The position numbers and the translations under genes were made by a program. From assembly GCA_964030475.1 (NCBI GenBank), contig CAXIPT010000007.1, positions 2,601,318 through 2,665,317 of the forward strand: 64,000 nt of DNA, written 5' to 3'. The notes under the pieces were generated by a model. The model did not search any database. It had not been told where the DNA came from and was given only the letters and a program-made list of their open reading frames with translations. Each line of letters opens with the position of its first letter. Position 1 is the stretch's first letter. The DNA comes from Tethya wilhelma. Taxonomy: Eukaryota > Porifera > Demospongiae > Tethyida > Tethyidae. This document shows, one piece after another, positions 11,319 to 22,001 of this stretch.

Positions 11319-12611
11319 ATATGAATTATCAGGACACCGGGCTCCTATCACAAGAGTAATATTTCATCCTGTTTATAGGTAAGACACCGTAACATTGAAG
11401 CAAGTACCCTTGTGGTTTTGAGAATATGCCCCATTATTATATAAATAATATCTTGTGTAGAGTACGATATCTTCAGTTTCACATCCATGTCTTGATTGGA
11501 CTCGGGGAAACATTTTAGTATTGCTATAGATTGCCCGTTTTACTTAACCAAACATATTTGTGTACAGGTGAATGTTGTTCCAAGCCTCAAGGATCGCATT
11601 CCATTTGAGAGCATACGCACACTCTACAGTTTCACTCTCATGTATTTGATTGCTCTCACAAACCAGGCCTTGCCTTCAATAGAGGATATAGAAAGGCCTG
11701 GTAGCGTACCTGCATCGATGATGTTGATGATGAATGCACCTTGTTTCTCTCTTGCAGTGTGATTTTATCGTGTTCAGAAGATGCAACAATTAAGGTATGA
11801 TCACTATTAGTTACTAGACTATGTACACGTGGGCACCTTTCCCCATTTCTAAAAGTAGGGGAAGTTAAAATTAAGCAAGGAAGACCGTTAGATTGCTGGT
11901 AGGAAACTGGACTAAGTACACAGACACATTCATACAGCATTCGTAGCCTGGTACCCCAGGCCACCCATCGGTTAAAAATGCCAAGTTATAAATTAGACGG
12001 AGAAGGCCTGGGTACACAAGATTATGTCCTATGTTGTTCATTACATATAGGCTTTAAGATCTAGTTTGGAAGTAGACTAGTGTCTATGAATAGCAGTGTA
12101 TACTGCTATTCTCTGCTCCGATGCTTGTGAGTTCTAGTTGTAGCTCAGTGGTAAGAGCATTCGACTAGATTTTGAAAGACCGGAGTTCAAATCCCAACTT
12201 AATCTCAAGATCTTTTCCATTAAGCTTTCACGGTTGACTGTGGTTGTTGTGTGTTGAACAGGTGTGGGACTATGAGACTGGAGACTTTGAGAAGACCATG
12301 AAGGGTCACACCGATGCTATACAGGACATTGTATTTGATCACACAGGAAAGTTGTTAGGTGAGCCAACCACAACTCACGTGTCATCATCTTATTCAATCA
12401 CTCTAGATTAAATTTGGTCAATAGAATGACATCCTTTGTTAGATCTAGAAAGAAAAATTTGATAGACCCCTATAGTTGTATTATGTACACAGGAAACTGA
12501 ATTTTTATGGAGCTATGATTATGGAGCTGAATGGTTCAGAGAGGCATAAGTTTCCTATAGTCCCTCTAGATCTAGAACTGTCTTGATGTGTAGCAGTGAT
12601 ACACATGTACG

Positions 12612-12644
<33 letters not shown>

Positions 12645-14122
12645 GCACACACACACACACACACACACATGATGTGCTGATAGCTTCTTGTTCGGCTGAC
12701 ATGTCGATAAGACTGTGGGACTTCTCTACGTACGAGTGTATGAGAACACTGCAGGGTCACGATCACAACGTCAGCTCTGTTTGCTTCATGCCCTCTGGGG
12801 ACTTCTTAGTATCAGCGTCACGTGACAAGACACTGAAAATGTGGGAGGTTTCGACAGGGTAAGGTTGAGACTTTGAAGTTGCCTTGTTCCCAGGCTCTCT
12901 CTGCATGCAATAATAGGAAAGCCTGTATGGTACGCAAATCATGTGAATCTCATTGCCTGTAGAGGGAGAGTTTGTATACTAAGGCATACCGATCTTTCTA
13001 AGTGCTACGTCACTCACGTGATTTTGTGTACCAGACCCTCCCTTCCTCTTTTATTCATGGGAGAGAGCCTGGAATAATGTTAACTTTAAAGACGGTACAT
13101 TATTGGTGGTGGTTTGCTTTGAGTGCTGACTGTTCTTGGGTCTCTCACACAGCTACTGCGTGAAGACTTATGTCGGTCATAGAGAATGGGCCAGACAAGT
13201 CAGAGTTAGTCCGGACGGTAAGTGTCTAGTGTGTTGTAAAGTACGTAATGTACTCTATGACAGTAACGTTTTCCTGTTGTCTGTTTCCTTAGGGTCTCTA
13301 CTTGCTAGCTGCTCAAATGACCAGGTAAGAGAAAAGGGAAATACCGTATAGCGGGAAATTTTGCGAATTTTGCGGTTTGGCAGCTTTCTGCGAAAATTTC
13401 CCCGCATGAAATTTTTAAGGTACGAGGTCGTCACGTAATGTTGAGACACAATCCACGAAATTTTTCCCCGCGAATTTCTATTCAAGACGAAAACACAAAA
13501 ATTTTCCCCCACGAAAATTTCCCGCTATACGGTACATTAGCTTTGTATTTACATAGATATAGTGTTAGTGAACTACTGATATTTTGGTGTGACTATGACA
13601 ATTGCCTGTGTGGATTTAATTTGTTGATTTTATCTGTCCCTTGCTTTTTTTTCTTTTTTTTTTCCCCCTTCAGACCATCCGGATATGGGTAGCGTCCACC
13701 AAGGAGTGCAAGGCTGAGTTGAGAGGTCATGACCATGTGGTGGAGTGCATCAACTGGGCACCTGACGTGGCCCTACCTCACGTGGCTGAAGCCTGTGGCA
13801 TCGAGGTCAGTGTGAAGTGGGTTTGTGTAGATCAACATTGTGTACAGCTGATTGCATTATAATTATTTTATACTGTGTATATACATGTGTTGTGTTGTCC
13901 AGTATCAAAGTATACAGTAACCAATGTATTGTCTACTTATCCCACCAACCCAGTAGAAAACAGAATCACAGTTCAAGTCTTAATCCTCAAATTTTTCTGT
14001 GTTTCTTGTCTCTACAGAAGAAGAAGGGTGGTCCTGCTCCTGGACCGTTTCTCATCTCTGGGTCTCGAGATAAGACCATCATTATCTGGGATGCTCTGAC
14101 TGGCGTCTCTCTCATGACTCTG
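11319..14122 (+). CDS. PAFAH1B1: LIS1 / PAFAH1B1 WD40 protein, internal exons (incomplete)
   Basis: Eight exons with consistent phases: 11319-11378, 11758-11794, 12262-12358, 12684-12858, 13153-13217, 13293-13324, 13674-13805 and 14018-14122. They encode WD repeats nearly colinear with animal LIS1: [95 protein letters not shown] [19 protein letters not shown], and [17 protein letters not shown]1 regulates cytoplasmic dynein and nuclear migration. The N-terminal LisH and coiled-coil exons are missing before the contig join at 11279. The exons after 14122 are missing except the last one at 20232-20305. Introns carry a SINE, a TIR element and CT/CA runs. Confidence 0.93.
12130..12250 (+). mobile_element. 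tRNA-derived SINE copy
   Basis: It has an A-box-like TAGCTCAGTGGTAAGAGCA (about 12141) and a B-box-like GAGTTCAAATCCC (about 12184) at tRNA spacing, followed by a non-tRNA tail (ATCTCAAGATCTTTTCC). A 3' relic with a similar B box and tail is at about 27480-27560. It lies in a LIS1 intron. The anticodon and acceptor stems are degenerate, so I call it a SINE rather than a tRNA gene. Confidence 0.65.
12608..12670. repeat. CT then CA microsatellite at a LIS1 splice acceptor
   Basis: A CT run followed by a CA run ends 13 bases before the acceptor TAG at 12681-12683, so the microsatellite occupies the polypyrimidine-tract position. Confidence 0.85.
12884..13080. mobile_element. foldback element of the TTCCCAGGCTCT family
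   Basis: The left end is GCCTTGTTCCCAGGCTCTCT and the right end is GGGAGAGAGCCTGGAA; together they make inverted termini within a LIS1 intron. There is no coding sequence. It also contains GTCACTCACGTGAT, shared with the element at 9821-10560. Confidence 0.55.
13342..13534. mobile_element. MITE with TACCGTATAGCGGG termini
   Basis: The left terminus TACCGTATAGCGGGAAATTT and right terminus AAATTTCCCGCTATACGGTA are inverted repeats. The 193-bp element has no ORF and may use a TA target. It sits in the LIS1 intron 13325-13673. A second, left-truncated copy is at 14384-14548. Confidence 0.8.
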
Positions 14123-14678
14123 GTACGTCTAGTTTCTAAGACAGTACCATATGGCCCAAATTTTCATGGCACAATATTTTCGTGAATTTCGTGATTTGAC
14201 CGTATATTATGAAAATCTTCTTTCCGTAATGTTAGAAAACCGTACATTGTCAATATAATTCCAGAGTTCGTGGTTCACAAAAACTAGTTCAAAACAGCAA
14301 AGACAGACTTTTCACAAACTTTTTGTGCCACAAAAATTTGTAACTAAACTGTATTCACTGCCACTTACACTGTAGAGTGGACATACCGTACGGTTTGGCA
14401 GCTTTCCGCGAAAATTTCCCCCCATGAAATTTGTAAGGTAGGGTCGTCACGTAATGTTGAGACCATCCCAAAAATTTTCCCCGCGAATTTCTATTCAAAC
14501 ACGAAAACACAAAAATTTTCCCCCACGAAAATTTCCCGCTATACGGTACTTTTGCCATTTGTGGGATTCGGTAAAGGTGGCTATAATTATAGGTGCCACT
14601 GTTGAAACTTTTTATCAGTGAACATTTGTGATGTGGTCTCAGTCCAGCTGTTACCCCCCCTCTCCTGCCCCCCTCCAG
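14123..14678. other. LIS1 intron / contig interior without a recognised gene
   Basis: I looked here for the remaining LIS1 WD-repeat exons and did not find them. The stretch holds a decayed AT-rich repeat (about 14150-14340) and the second MITE copy (14384-14548). It then runs into the polypyrimidine tract before the exon at 14679. Confidence 0.6.
14384..14548. mobile_element. second copy of TACCGTATAGCGGG MITE, left end shortened
   Basis: The body (GGTTTGGCAGCTTTC, GTCGTCACGTAATGTTGAGA) and right terminus (TTCCCGCTATACGGTA) match the element at 13342-13534. The left terminus has lost about 25 bases after TACCGTA. Confidence 0.8.
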
Positions 14679-14994
14679 GGAACCCTCTTCCCCCCGACCA
14701 CCCCGTCCCTCATCCTCAACATGTGTAGCTCCTCCATCTTGAAGGAGATGAAGAGACTCCGAGACGCCCATCACTATACCCCGGACCAGCTCGACTGCCA
14801 CATCGTGTGGAGGGAAGGTGCCACGCCCCTCCCTAATCGTAGCTATCCTGCCAGCGCTTTTGTTATTGGCCGCTCATTAATTCACAAGACACAACCCCTA
14901 CCAATTATCCAGCAAACGAGTGTCCCGGGCGGAGATCCAGAGGTTAGTAGTGAAGGCAGTCACCCAAGTGCAATGCCAAAGGTGTGTGGGAGCA

Positions 14995-15068
<74 letters not shown>

Positions 15069-16036
15069 CTAGTTGGTAACAGGGCATGACGCACACAGAG
15101 AGAGAGAGAGACTAGTTATAGTGACAGTTGTATGTATATAGTGGTCATGTGACAGACTGATGTGGTGTTCGCTGGTATCATGTGATCAGCCACACGGTCG
15201 CTGTCACAGACAGCCCTCTCACGCTCATGGTCCATCTTGAGTCTCCCTCTCCTCCTGTGGCCACTGAGAGAGAGAGAGAGAAGGCCATGTAGCTGTGCTA
15301 GCTAGACTAAGCTAGTTCACTAACCATTGCCTAGATCAGTGTACCCTCCTCCCATCTGCTAGGAATGGGTGCAAGTGATAAGAGAAGACCGTGAGGCTCT
15401 TGAACATGCCTCCCCTCAGCAGCCTTTCTCTGATGCCTACATCTCCGGGATGCCTGCCAAGAGAAGAAAGGTGCGACCCACGCACAGTCAAACACCTGAT
15501 CTGTAATAGTGCATGAGTTAAAGTAGTGCTGCCAGTGGTCAGTATGTATCCTTAGAAACACTGATTTCCAGCTTGCTGTTATTGTTGATGTCAGACCTCA
15601 GTGTCAGTTGTAAGGAACAGTGTTTGCACGTTCCTCAAGTCTCTATTTCTCTCTTTCCTCCTCCAGTTGGATGTTGGTGAGCCTCAGACCATGACAGCTC
15701 AGGACCTCCTCAGCAAGACCTTCAGAGGAGCTCTGGAGGCTACTGGTGTGAAGATCACTTCAGGCAAATCCCCTGAAGGTGTGCATGTGTGTGAGAGACG
15801 ATATCTCTGCACCTGACTCAGTGTGGATGTCTTTCTCTCCCTATATAGAGTTGATCACCATGGTGCACAAGGACCCTGGTCTGGCCACGTCACTAGGCAA
15901 CGAGATGTATTACATCACTAAAGATCGACTAGAGAAGGACCCGGACTTTGACCCTGTGAAGTTTCCTAACGCCAATAAGTTTTATAAGGTGTCCAAGAAG
16001 ACCAAGCCGGAGGGAGCGACAGGAAGTGGGCTTTAA
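14679..16036 (+). CDS. BAG6: BAG6 (BAT3/Scythe)-like, C-terminal exons (incomplete)
   Basis: Exons 14679-14942, 15363-15470, 15667-15778 and 15849-16036 join in phase and end at TAA. The segment [15 protein letters not shown] followed by a C-terminal domain with [20 protein letters not shown] matches the C-terminus of BAG6, whose family signature is SGMPAKRRK and then DPNYSPxRFPNAxR. BAG6 is a chaperone holdase for tail-anchored and mislocalised proteins, acting in a complex with UBL4A and GET4. The exon at 14679-14942 ([20 protein letters not shown]) is phase-compatible, but I do not recognise it as a BAG6 segment. The N-terminal ubiquitin-like part is absent, so the gene is truncated, probably by assembly. 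Confidence 0.75.
15001..15066. repeat. GA microsatellite
   Basis: A GA run of about 66 bases lies in an intron of the BAG6-like gene. Shorter GA runs follow at about 15100 and 15265. Confidence 0.9.
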
Positions 16037-16426
16037 ATAGAACAATGTTTGAGCAATGGCATGAATACACTTAGAGGTTATTTTTGATTAATAATTAATA
16101 ATAATACTTAACATAATTATTTACTGTTTGCACTTGAACAATACTATATAGTCATGTACTCCATTGCTGTGTATTGCACAATAAGAATGATTGATAACTG
16201 CACTGTTTGAAATTGGAATGACACATTAATAATTGTATGTAGCATCAAGAGTTCTCTGTTTCCTTGAACCTGCATGATCAGAGTGCAAATTAAGACATTA
16301 CCACAATACCACAATACCACAATGTCATGAATGTGTGTGTCCACAGGTGGACCCTCTTGGAGCTTAAATTTAATTTAATTATAGTAATGTAATTATAAAG
16401 TTGGAACTTTGACACTCAACAGAGGC

Positions 16427-17202
16427 TCACTTGCACTTGGGGCAGGTGTAGAAGACGGTCTGTCCTTCATCAGCAGACCTTGTCTGTTGGGTGGCGTACG
16501 TCATCTCTTCATTGCCACATTTGGGGCACCTCCTCTCAACCTACAGCAGGAGGAACCACGGTCTTCAGCGTGTGTGTGACTGTCACATGACAGACTTGAT
16601 GTGATAGTAACTGTTATAACTGAAAACTGTGATAGAGTTACATTAATACCAGCTATGTCCAGCATTATAGCCACGTACTCTTACAATGCTAACTGTCAAA
16701 CCAGTTATGAGAATAAAATAATAATTTTTATTTCTGTGTACTCAACAATTTCAAACATCAGCTAATTAACCACCCACACACATCTGTGGACATTCGTGGA
16801 ATATAGCACTACATGTACCAGTGGGTAGTACACATGGGGTACACACATACACACACACACTGCAGGTGCATACCTCTGTCCTACTACACACATTACACAC
16901 ATACCAGAGGGCCGTCCCCTGAGCTCATTAGTTCCACCTTCTCCTTACGAGTGGCAAAATACTTGCACGAGAACTCCACACGACCTTCATACACTGCAGG
17001 GGGGGATGTCCAATTTAATTAATTAATAATTTGTTATTTGTAGTTAATAATACAATGAAACAGTGGAGAAGGGCTTACAAGCAGTGTCCTGCTGGAACCC
17101 ACACAGCTTACAGGTCACTGCATCTCCCTGTCCTGGTAGAGGTAGGATAGTTCCGCAGTGAGGACAGAAAGAAGGGTCGCTGGAGAACGAGGAAGAAGCC
17201 AT
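16427..17202 (-). CDS. POLR1H: RNA polymerase I subunit RPA12 (POLR1H/ZNRD1)
   Basis: Three exons (17202-17079, 16993-16905 and 16540-16427) encode 108 residues. The N-terminal zinc ribbon has CPHC...CKLC. The C-terminal TFIIS-like zinc ribbon has CPKCGNEEM, then the catalytic-loop sequence RSADEGQTVFYTCPKC, which is the signature of Pol I/II/III cleavage subunits. In Pol I it supports RNA cleavage and termination in the nucleolus. Human POLR1H has 126 residues, so length and domain order agree. The gene is complete and starts 117 bp from the divergent POMT1 start. Confidence 0.95.
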
Positions 17203-17319
17203 TCAATATTGCTCACGTTGCGTATAAATAGAGAAATCCAACCCATGTGTTCAGTCCAGTGCAGTGTATTGTGATGTACTGTACATCCGTGTCTGCGATC
17301 TGTTCCTGCTAGGTAAAGA
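17203..17319. promoter_or_regulatory. shared bidirectional promoter POLR1H / POMT1
   Basis: Only 117 bp separate the two divergent start codons (17202 minus, 17320 plus), so both 5' UTRs and core promoters must overlap here unless additional upstream exons exist. No TATA box in a classical position is obvious. Confidence 0.6.
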
Positions 17320-18697
17320 ATGTCCGCCTCTCTGGAGCTGAAGGATCGCTCTCCACCTGGAGGAGGTGTGAGAAAGAGAACGACCAAACAAGTGAGCAAC
17401 ATTGATTAATTTCTACAAGAGATGTACCTGTATATTTATAATTTTTAATAAATTATTGTGTTAATTTAGCTACGTAATTCGTTTTGTTGGAAGTGTTGTA
17501 GAAATGTCATCTGACAAGTTTGTTACAATTTATCCCCATGCCAGGCTCCTCCCCCCTCCCCCACTGAGCCAGCCGTCACTGACATCTCTTCCTCCACTGC
17601 CACTCCCTCGCGGACCCAAGACCTACCCACCCTGCGGATGAAACCTCGTTCCAGAAACTCCAGGTTTGGGAGGTCGTCTCAGCAAGACTCCTCCCTCTTC
17701 CCTGGCTCTACCAGTGGTGAATGTGATGACCACATCCCGGGGAAACCCAAGACGTGGTTCAAACATAACGAGGAGGGTCCTCCCCTTACGTTCAAGGTGG
17801 AGGTGAACCCCCTGTGGTGGCTGGTGATGGCACTGGGGTTTGTGTCGCGGTTCCTATGGCTTCACTCACCCAAATATGTCATGTGAGTTGTTAATTTGTT
17901 GATAATAATTAATTATTTGCAACAACTGGAGTCTCTGAAATTACGTTAGCACACTGGCTCACTGCCACATCTTATGGTGTTCTTGTTGCAGCTCCTCAGC
18001 TGAGATAAATATAAATATTTTTAAAAGGTTTATTTTGTGGATTAGTTGAAAGCTTACTACTCGTCTGACGTCACTATAATTATACTAGTCTAGCGTATTG
18101 TAATAGTTAGTGTTTTCTAATTGGTAATCTAATTACCCTATCCTCTGTTCTCTCGTTGTGTTCTAATGGTTTGGGAATTGTCTGTCCCTGCCGGCCTAGC
18201 CCTGCACCACCTAATGGCTGCTCCACATTCTGTTCAACGACAGCTGGTCCAATATGACATCGCTATGGCAACATTGAACAGTGACGCATACCAAGAATAG
18301 CTGAATTTTAATCGTCTCACTGGTATCCCATTGGCTGGCCTACTAGAGAGTGTGTATGTGTGAGTAGCTGTACACAGCACCAGCCAGTCTAGTGTGTGTG
18401 AAGAATGCTGTGCTCCAGACGCTGGCGGTGGGGGTGCTCCTGCTAGGCCATGCAATGGAGGAGGAGGAGGGGAGGTATTGATGGCTCTCACTGGTAGCAG
18501 CTGGGGACACACTGTGTTGTGGGGCTGATAATCTTGTAGACTTATAAAATAAAATTTTGGGTTTTTTTGTAGTAAAATTTAACGACATTAGTTTAATTGT
18601 TGTGTTGTCTGGTGTACACGTGATGTGCACCTGGTCCTCTCTGAGGAGGGTTGTGGGGAGGGGGGTTAGAGTACCACCACCACTAGATCACTACATC

Positions 18698-18741
<44 letters not shown>

Positions 18742-19528
18742 ATTTGATGAAGTCCATTTTGGCAAGTTTGCAAGTTACTATCTTCAGAGGAGCTTCTTCT
18801 TCGATGTACACCCTCCCCTTGGGAAGCTCATCTTTGCAGCTGTTGGTCAGTTTGAGAGGCCGAGGGGGTAGATGTAACTGGACCCAGTAATTACATCATT
18901 CATTGGGTGGGCAAGTCCCTAATCAGTGTGTAAAACAATGCAGCTGCCAACCCACACAGGCCTAGTTGGGTGGCGACTTCTGTCATGAGAAGCTCTTCAT
19001 TTCTTGGCTCCCCACACTTGTTGTACACATGACTGCCAATTACCACCCATGGCTGGAGCTACCATAGAGCTGGAAATATATTGATGGTCCAAAAAATTTG
19101 GTGGTTTGCTCTGCAGAACGTAGAAAAATATGATATTGACAAATTTAAATTTTGACAGTTGGTTGTGCGCATAGTACATGCCTATTGGTGAACTTAAATT
19201 TGCTTTGACTGTCAAACCATCAAATTGAAAATGCCCGTCAATATTCCAGCTGTATGTGGTATGTTCCTCATTGTGGTGTTGAGAGAGAGAGTGTTCCTCA
19301 CTGCAGGCTACCTCAGTGGCTACGATGGCTCCTTCCTCTTCCCCTCCATTGGACTAGGTGAGGAGGACACACACACACTGGTCTTGATGATGAGACTAAA
19401 CATGGTCTCACTTGCCATAACAGAATCACAGCCTGTGTCATTTTAGCACCTTCTTTGTCAGCAAACAAACTACCCATTGTTGTATTAATTAACTTGAATT
19501 AACTTGCATTAACCTGTTGTTTTCCACC

Positions 19529-19581
<53 letters not shown>

Positions 19582-20005
19582 GGCTAGAGTTCCCTCTCTC
19601 AGTGCCCTATGTCTCCATGAGGTGTGCCGCTGCTCTCTGTGGCTTCCTCCTCATTCCCTGTGTCTATCAGGTGAGTGCCAGCTGCATGTGTGTGTGTGTG
19701 TGTCTTCAAGACCCCCCCCCCTCTCTCCAGATTATGGTGGAGCTGGGATTCTCTCACAAAGCTGCACTGTTAGCTAGTCTCTTTACTATCTTTGGTGAGT
19801 GATGATGGTGGTGCTAGCTGACGAGGTCCATGCACTGTGTGTCTGTCTCTCCTCTCATAGACAACTCCCTGGTGGTCCAGAGCAGGGTCATCATGCTGGA
19901 CTCATTCGTCATCCTCTTCACTTACCTCTCTGTTCTCTTCTACCTCAGATTCTACCACCTCCGTCGCGAGTGAGGCACTTCCATTGAATGAGAGCACTTC
20001 TATTT

Positions 20006-20040
<35 letters not shown>

Positions 20041-20113
20041 TAGGCCATTCTCTCCTTCCTGGCACAGAGAGCTCATCTGTACTGGTCTATCTCTTGGCTG
20101 TCTTCTTGGGTCA
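17320..20113 (+). CDS. POMT1: protein O-mannosyltransferase, POMT1/PMT4 class (5' part)
   Basis: Exons 17320-17391, 17545-17882, 18742-18845, 19307-19357, 19588-19670, 19731-19794, 19861-19969 and probably 20044-20113 keep phase. They encode a proline/serine-rich cytosolic leader and TM1 ([17 protein letters not shown]). The lumenal motif [20 protein letters not shown] with DVHPPLGKL contains the acidic residues of GT39 catalysis. The sequences [11 protein letters not shown] and [14 protein letters not shown] also fit; the QSRxxxLxS pattern favours the POMT1/PMT4 branch over POMT2. The enzyme transfers mannose from dolichol-phosphate-mannose to Ser/Thr in the ER. The MIR domains and later TM helices are missing beyond the contig join at 20174. 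Confidence 0.85.
18704..18741. repeat. CA microsatellite abutting a POMT1 acceptor
   Basis: The CA run ends directly in the acceptor CACACTAG at 18734-18741. Confidence 0.85.
19532..19580. repeat. CT microsatellite before a POMT1 acceptor
   Basis: A CT run of about 48 bases ends 8 bases before the acceptor at 19587, occupying the polypyrimidine-tract position. Confidence 0.85.
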
Positions 20114-20165
20114 GTTGCATGAGCTACTCACCCTCTCTCTTTCATTACTATCTCTTTCACTGTTC

Positions 20166-20305
<140 letters not shown>

Positions 20306-20591
20306 CCCAAGCCTCACTGCTCTTAGTTTCCATTGTACCATTAGTTCTCCTCAAAAATGCAAAAACACAAAACTGACTTTGAACAACAAGTGAAAATAAT
20401 CTCGACTAGTAACAACCCAACGACTTTAAGACTGACAATGCGAAAATGAATGCTCTGTGCTAATAATATATTTTTCTTTAGCCATGCATACATGCATAGT
20501 CATGTGAATGTGTGTGGGGTATAGGCCATCTGATAGTCAATATTGTTTGTACTTGTTTATTATATATCACATGTATGGAGGAGTATTATTA

Positions 20592-20626
<35 letters not shown>

Positions 20627-21102
20627 TCTGTGTGTGTGTCCATTCTCCTCTGTTCATGTATCGGCATAATGCATGCATATTATACACCTGTTACAAGTTT
20701 GTACAATCATGTGTTATAACTATTATTTGTGTATCGTATGACATTGGATTTTATCGCTAGATTTCTATGTTATGATGTATATATATATCAAGACACATTT
20801 CCACAGCCACACCAATTGCAGGATGCAAAGAATTAAGAACAATAGCTACTGTTTACAGCACACCAGACTACTCACTGGTACAATGCATGATCTGTCTAGC
20901 TAGCTAGGCGTGGCAAGATCGCGCGCTTCCCGTGCGTGACATGCATGTGATTTTGCGATGACATCATACATCTACGAATATTCATGTGCACCGTCTCAGT
21001 GCAGAGATTGGATAGCTCTCCTTTTGGCTATTAAAGGTGCAGTGAACAAGCACCAAATAGTATTAAACAGCAGTCTCAACCTTGGACAAGATTGACTAGA
21101 CC
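20306..21102. other. LIS1 3' UTR and kinase 5' flank
   Basis: AT-rich sequence with a GT microsatellite (about 20597-20637) and no exon I recognise. The last 200 bases probably contain the promoter and 5' UTR of the kinase starting at 21103. Confidence 0.5.
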
Positions 21103-21947
21103 ATGTCTCAGCAACGTCCAAAGCTAGCAGACCTGAAACGGGTGTGCCCGCAGGACCTAGCTCACTGTGAGGGCTACGTGTGGCATCTTGGAAGTAGAAT
21201 CGGGAAAGGTTCTTTCGGAGAGGTGTTCTTGGGATGGACCCAAGTAAGTCCTACCGCTGCTAGAATCAGTACAAAAGAGAGTGGGTGGAGGTAGAAAAAA
21301 AATCTATAATTTGTGCTCGTAGTAGCTCAAGTGGCTTGTGCATTTTTGTGGGGAGGAGTGAATGAGTCTATCCCTTTGTGCCTTCTCTCTATAGGATGGC
21401 AAGAGAGAGGTGGCAGTGAAGGTAGTGAGGAAAGAGTTCTTTAAACAAGACCCAAAAGTCAGAGAAAATCTCGAGCGAGAGATTCGTATCTTGAAGCTAC
21501 TTCGTGGTTGTGAGTATGTCGTCCATCTACACCACGTCCAGGTAATGAATGATATGTGTCCTTGTGAATTGTAACACCAGCAATTCACACAGCCCTCCCC
21601 CATCTCTTGTTGTTTGCAGGAACTAAAGCAGGTCATTGTGCTTGTCATGGAGCTGTGTGAGTATGACCTGGATCACCTTGTCAAGATTCAACCTTTCAAA
21701 GAGAACGACACCATTACATTTCTCTATCAACTAGGTAAGACCCCCCCCCGTTGTGAAAACACAAGTCATGTGTGAGCTTTTATAACCCCACCAGTTGCAC
21801 TAGCTAAGCTTGAACAATCGCACACACAAACACATTCACAACAGCTGAGGGTATGAAGGCTTTACGAGAACAGAACATTGTACATCGTGACCTCAAGCCT
21901 GGTAACATACTCATCAAGACCAATCGTCACACTGGAAAGATGATGGT

Positions 21948-22001
<54 letters not shown>

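Noticed and set aside
12130..12205. Functional tRNA gene
   Set aside because: A and B boxes are present, but the acceptor stem does not pair and the anticodon arm is poor; a non-tRNA tail and a second relic indicate a SINE.
14355..14801. Minus-strand frame of 148 codons
   Set aside because: It crosses a MITE and lies antisense to the BAG6-like exon at 14679.
17320..20113. Calling the mannosyltransferase POMT2
   Set aside because: [11 protein letters not shown] and YLSGYDG are shared with POMT2, but the later QSRVIMLDS region and overall match to the PMT4 class favour POMT1.
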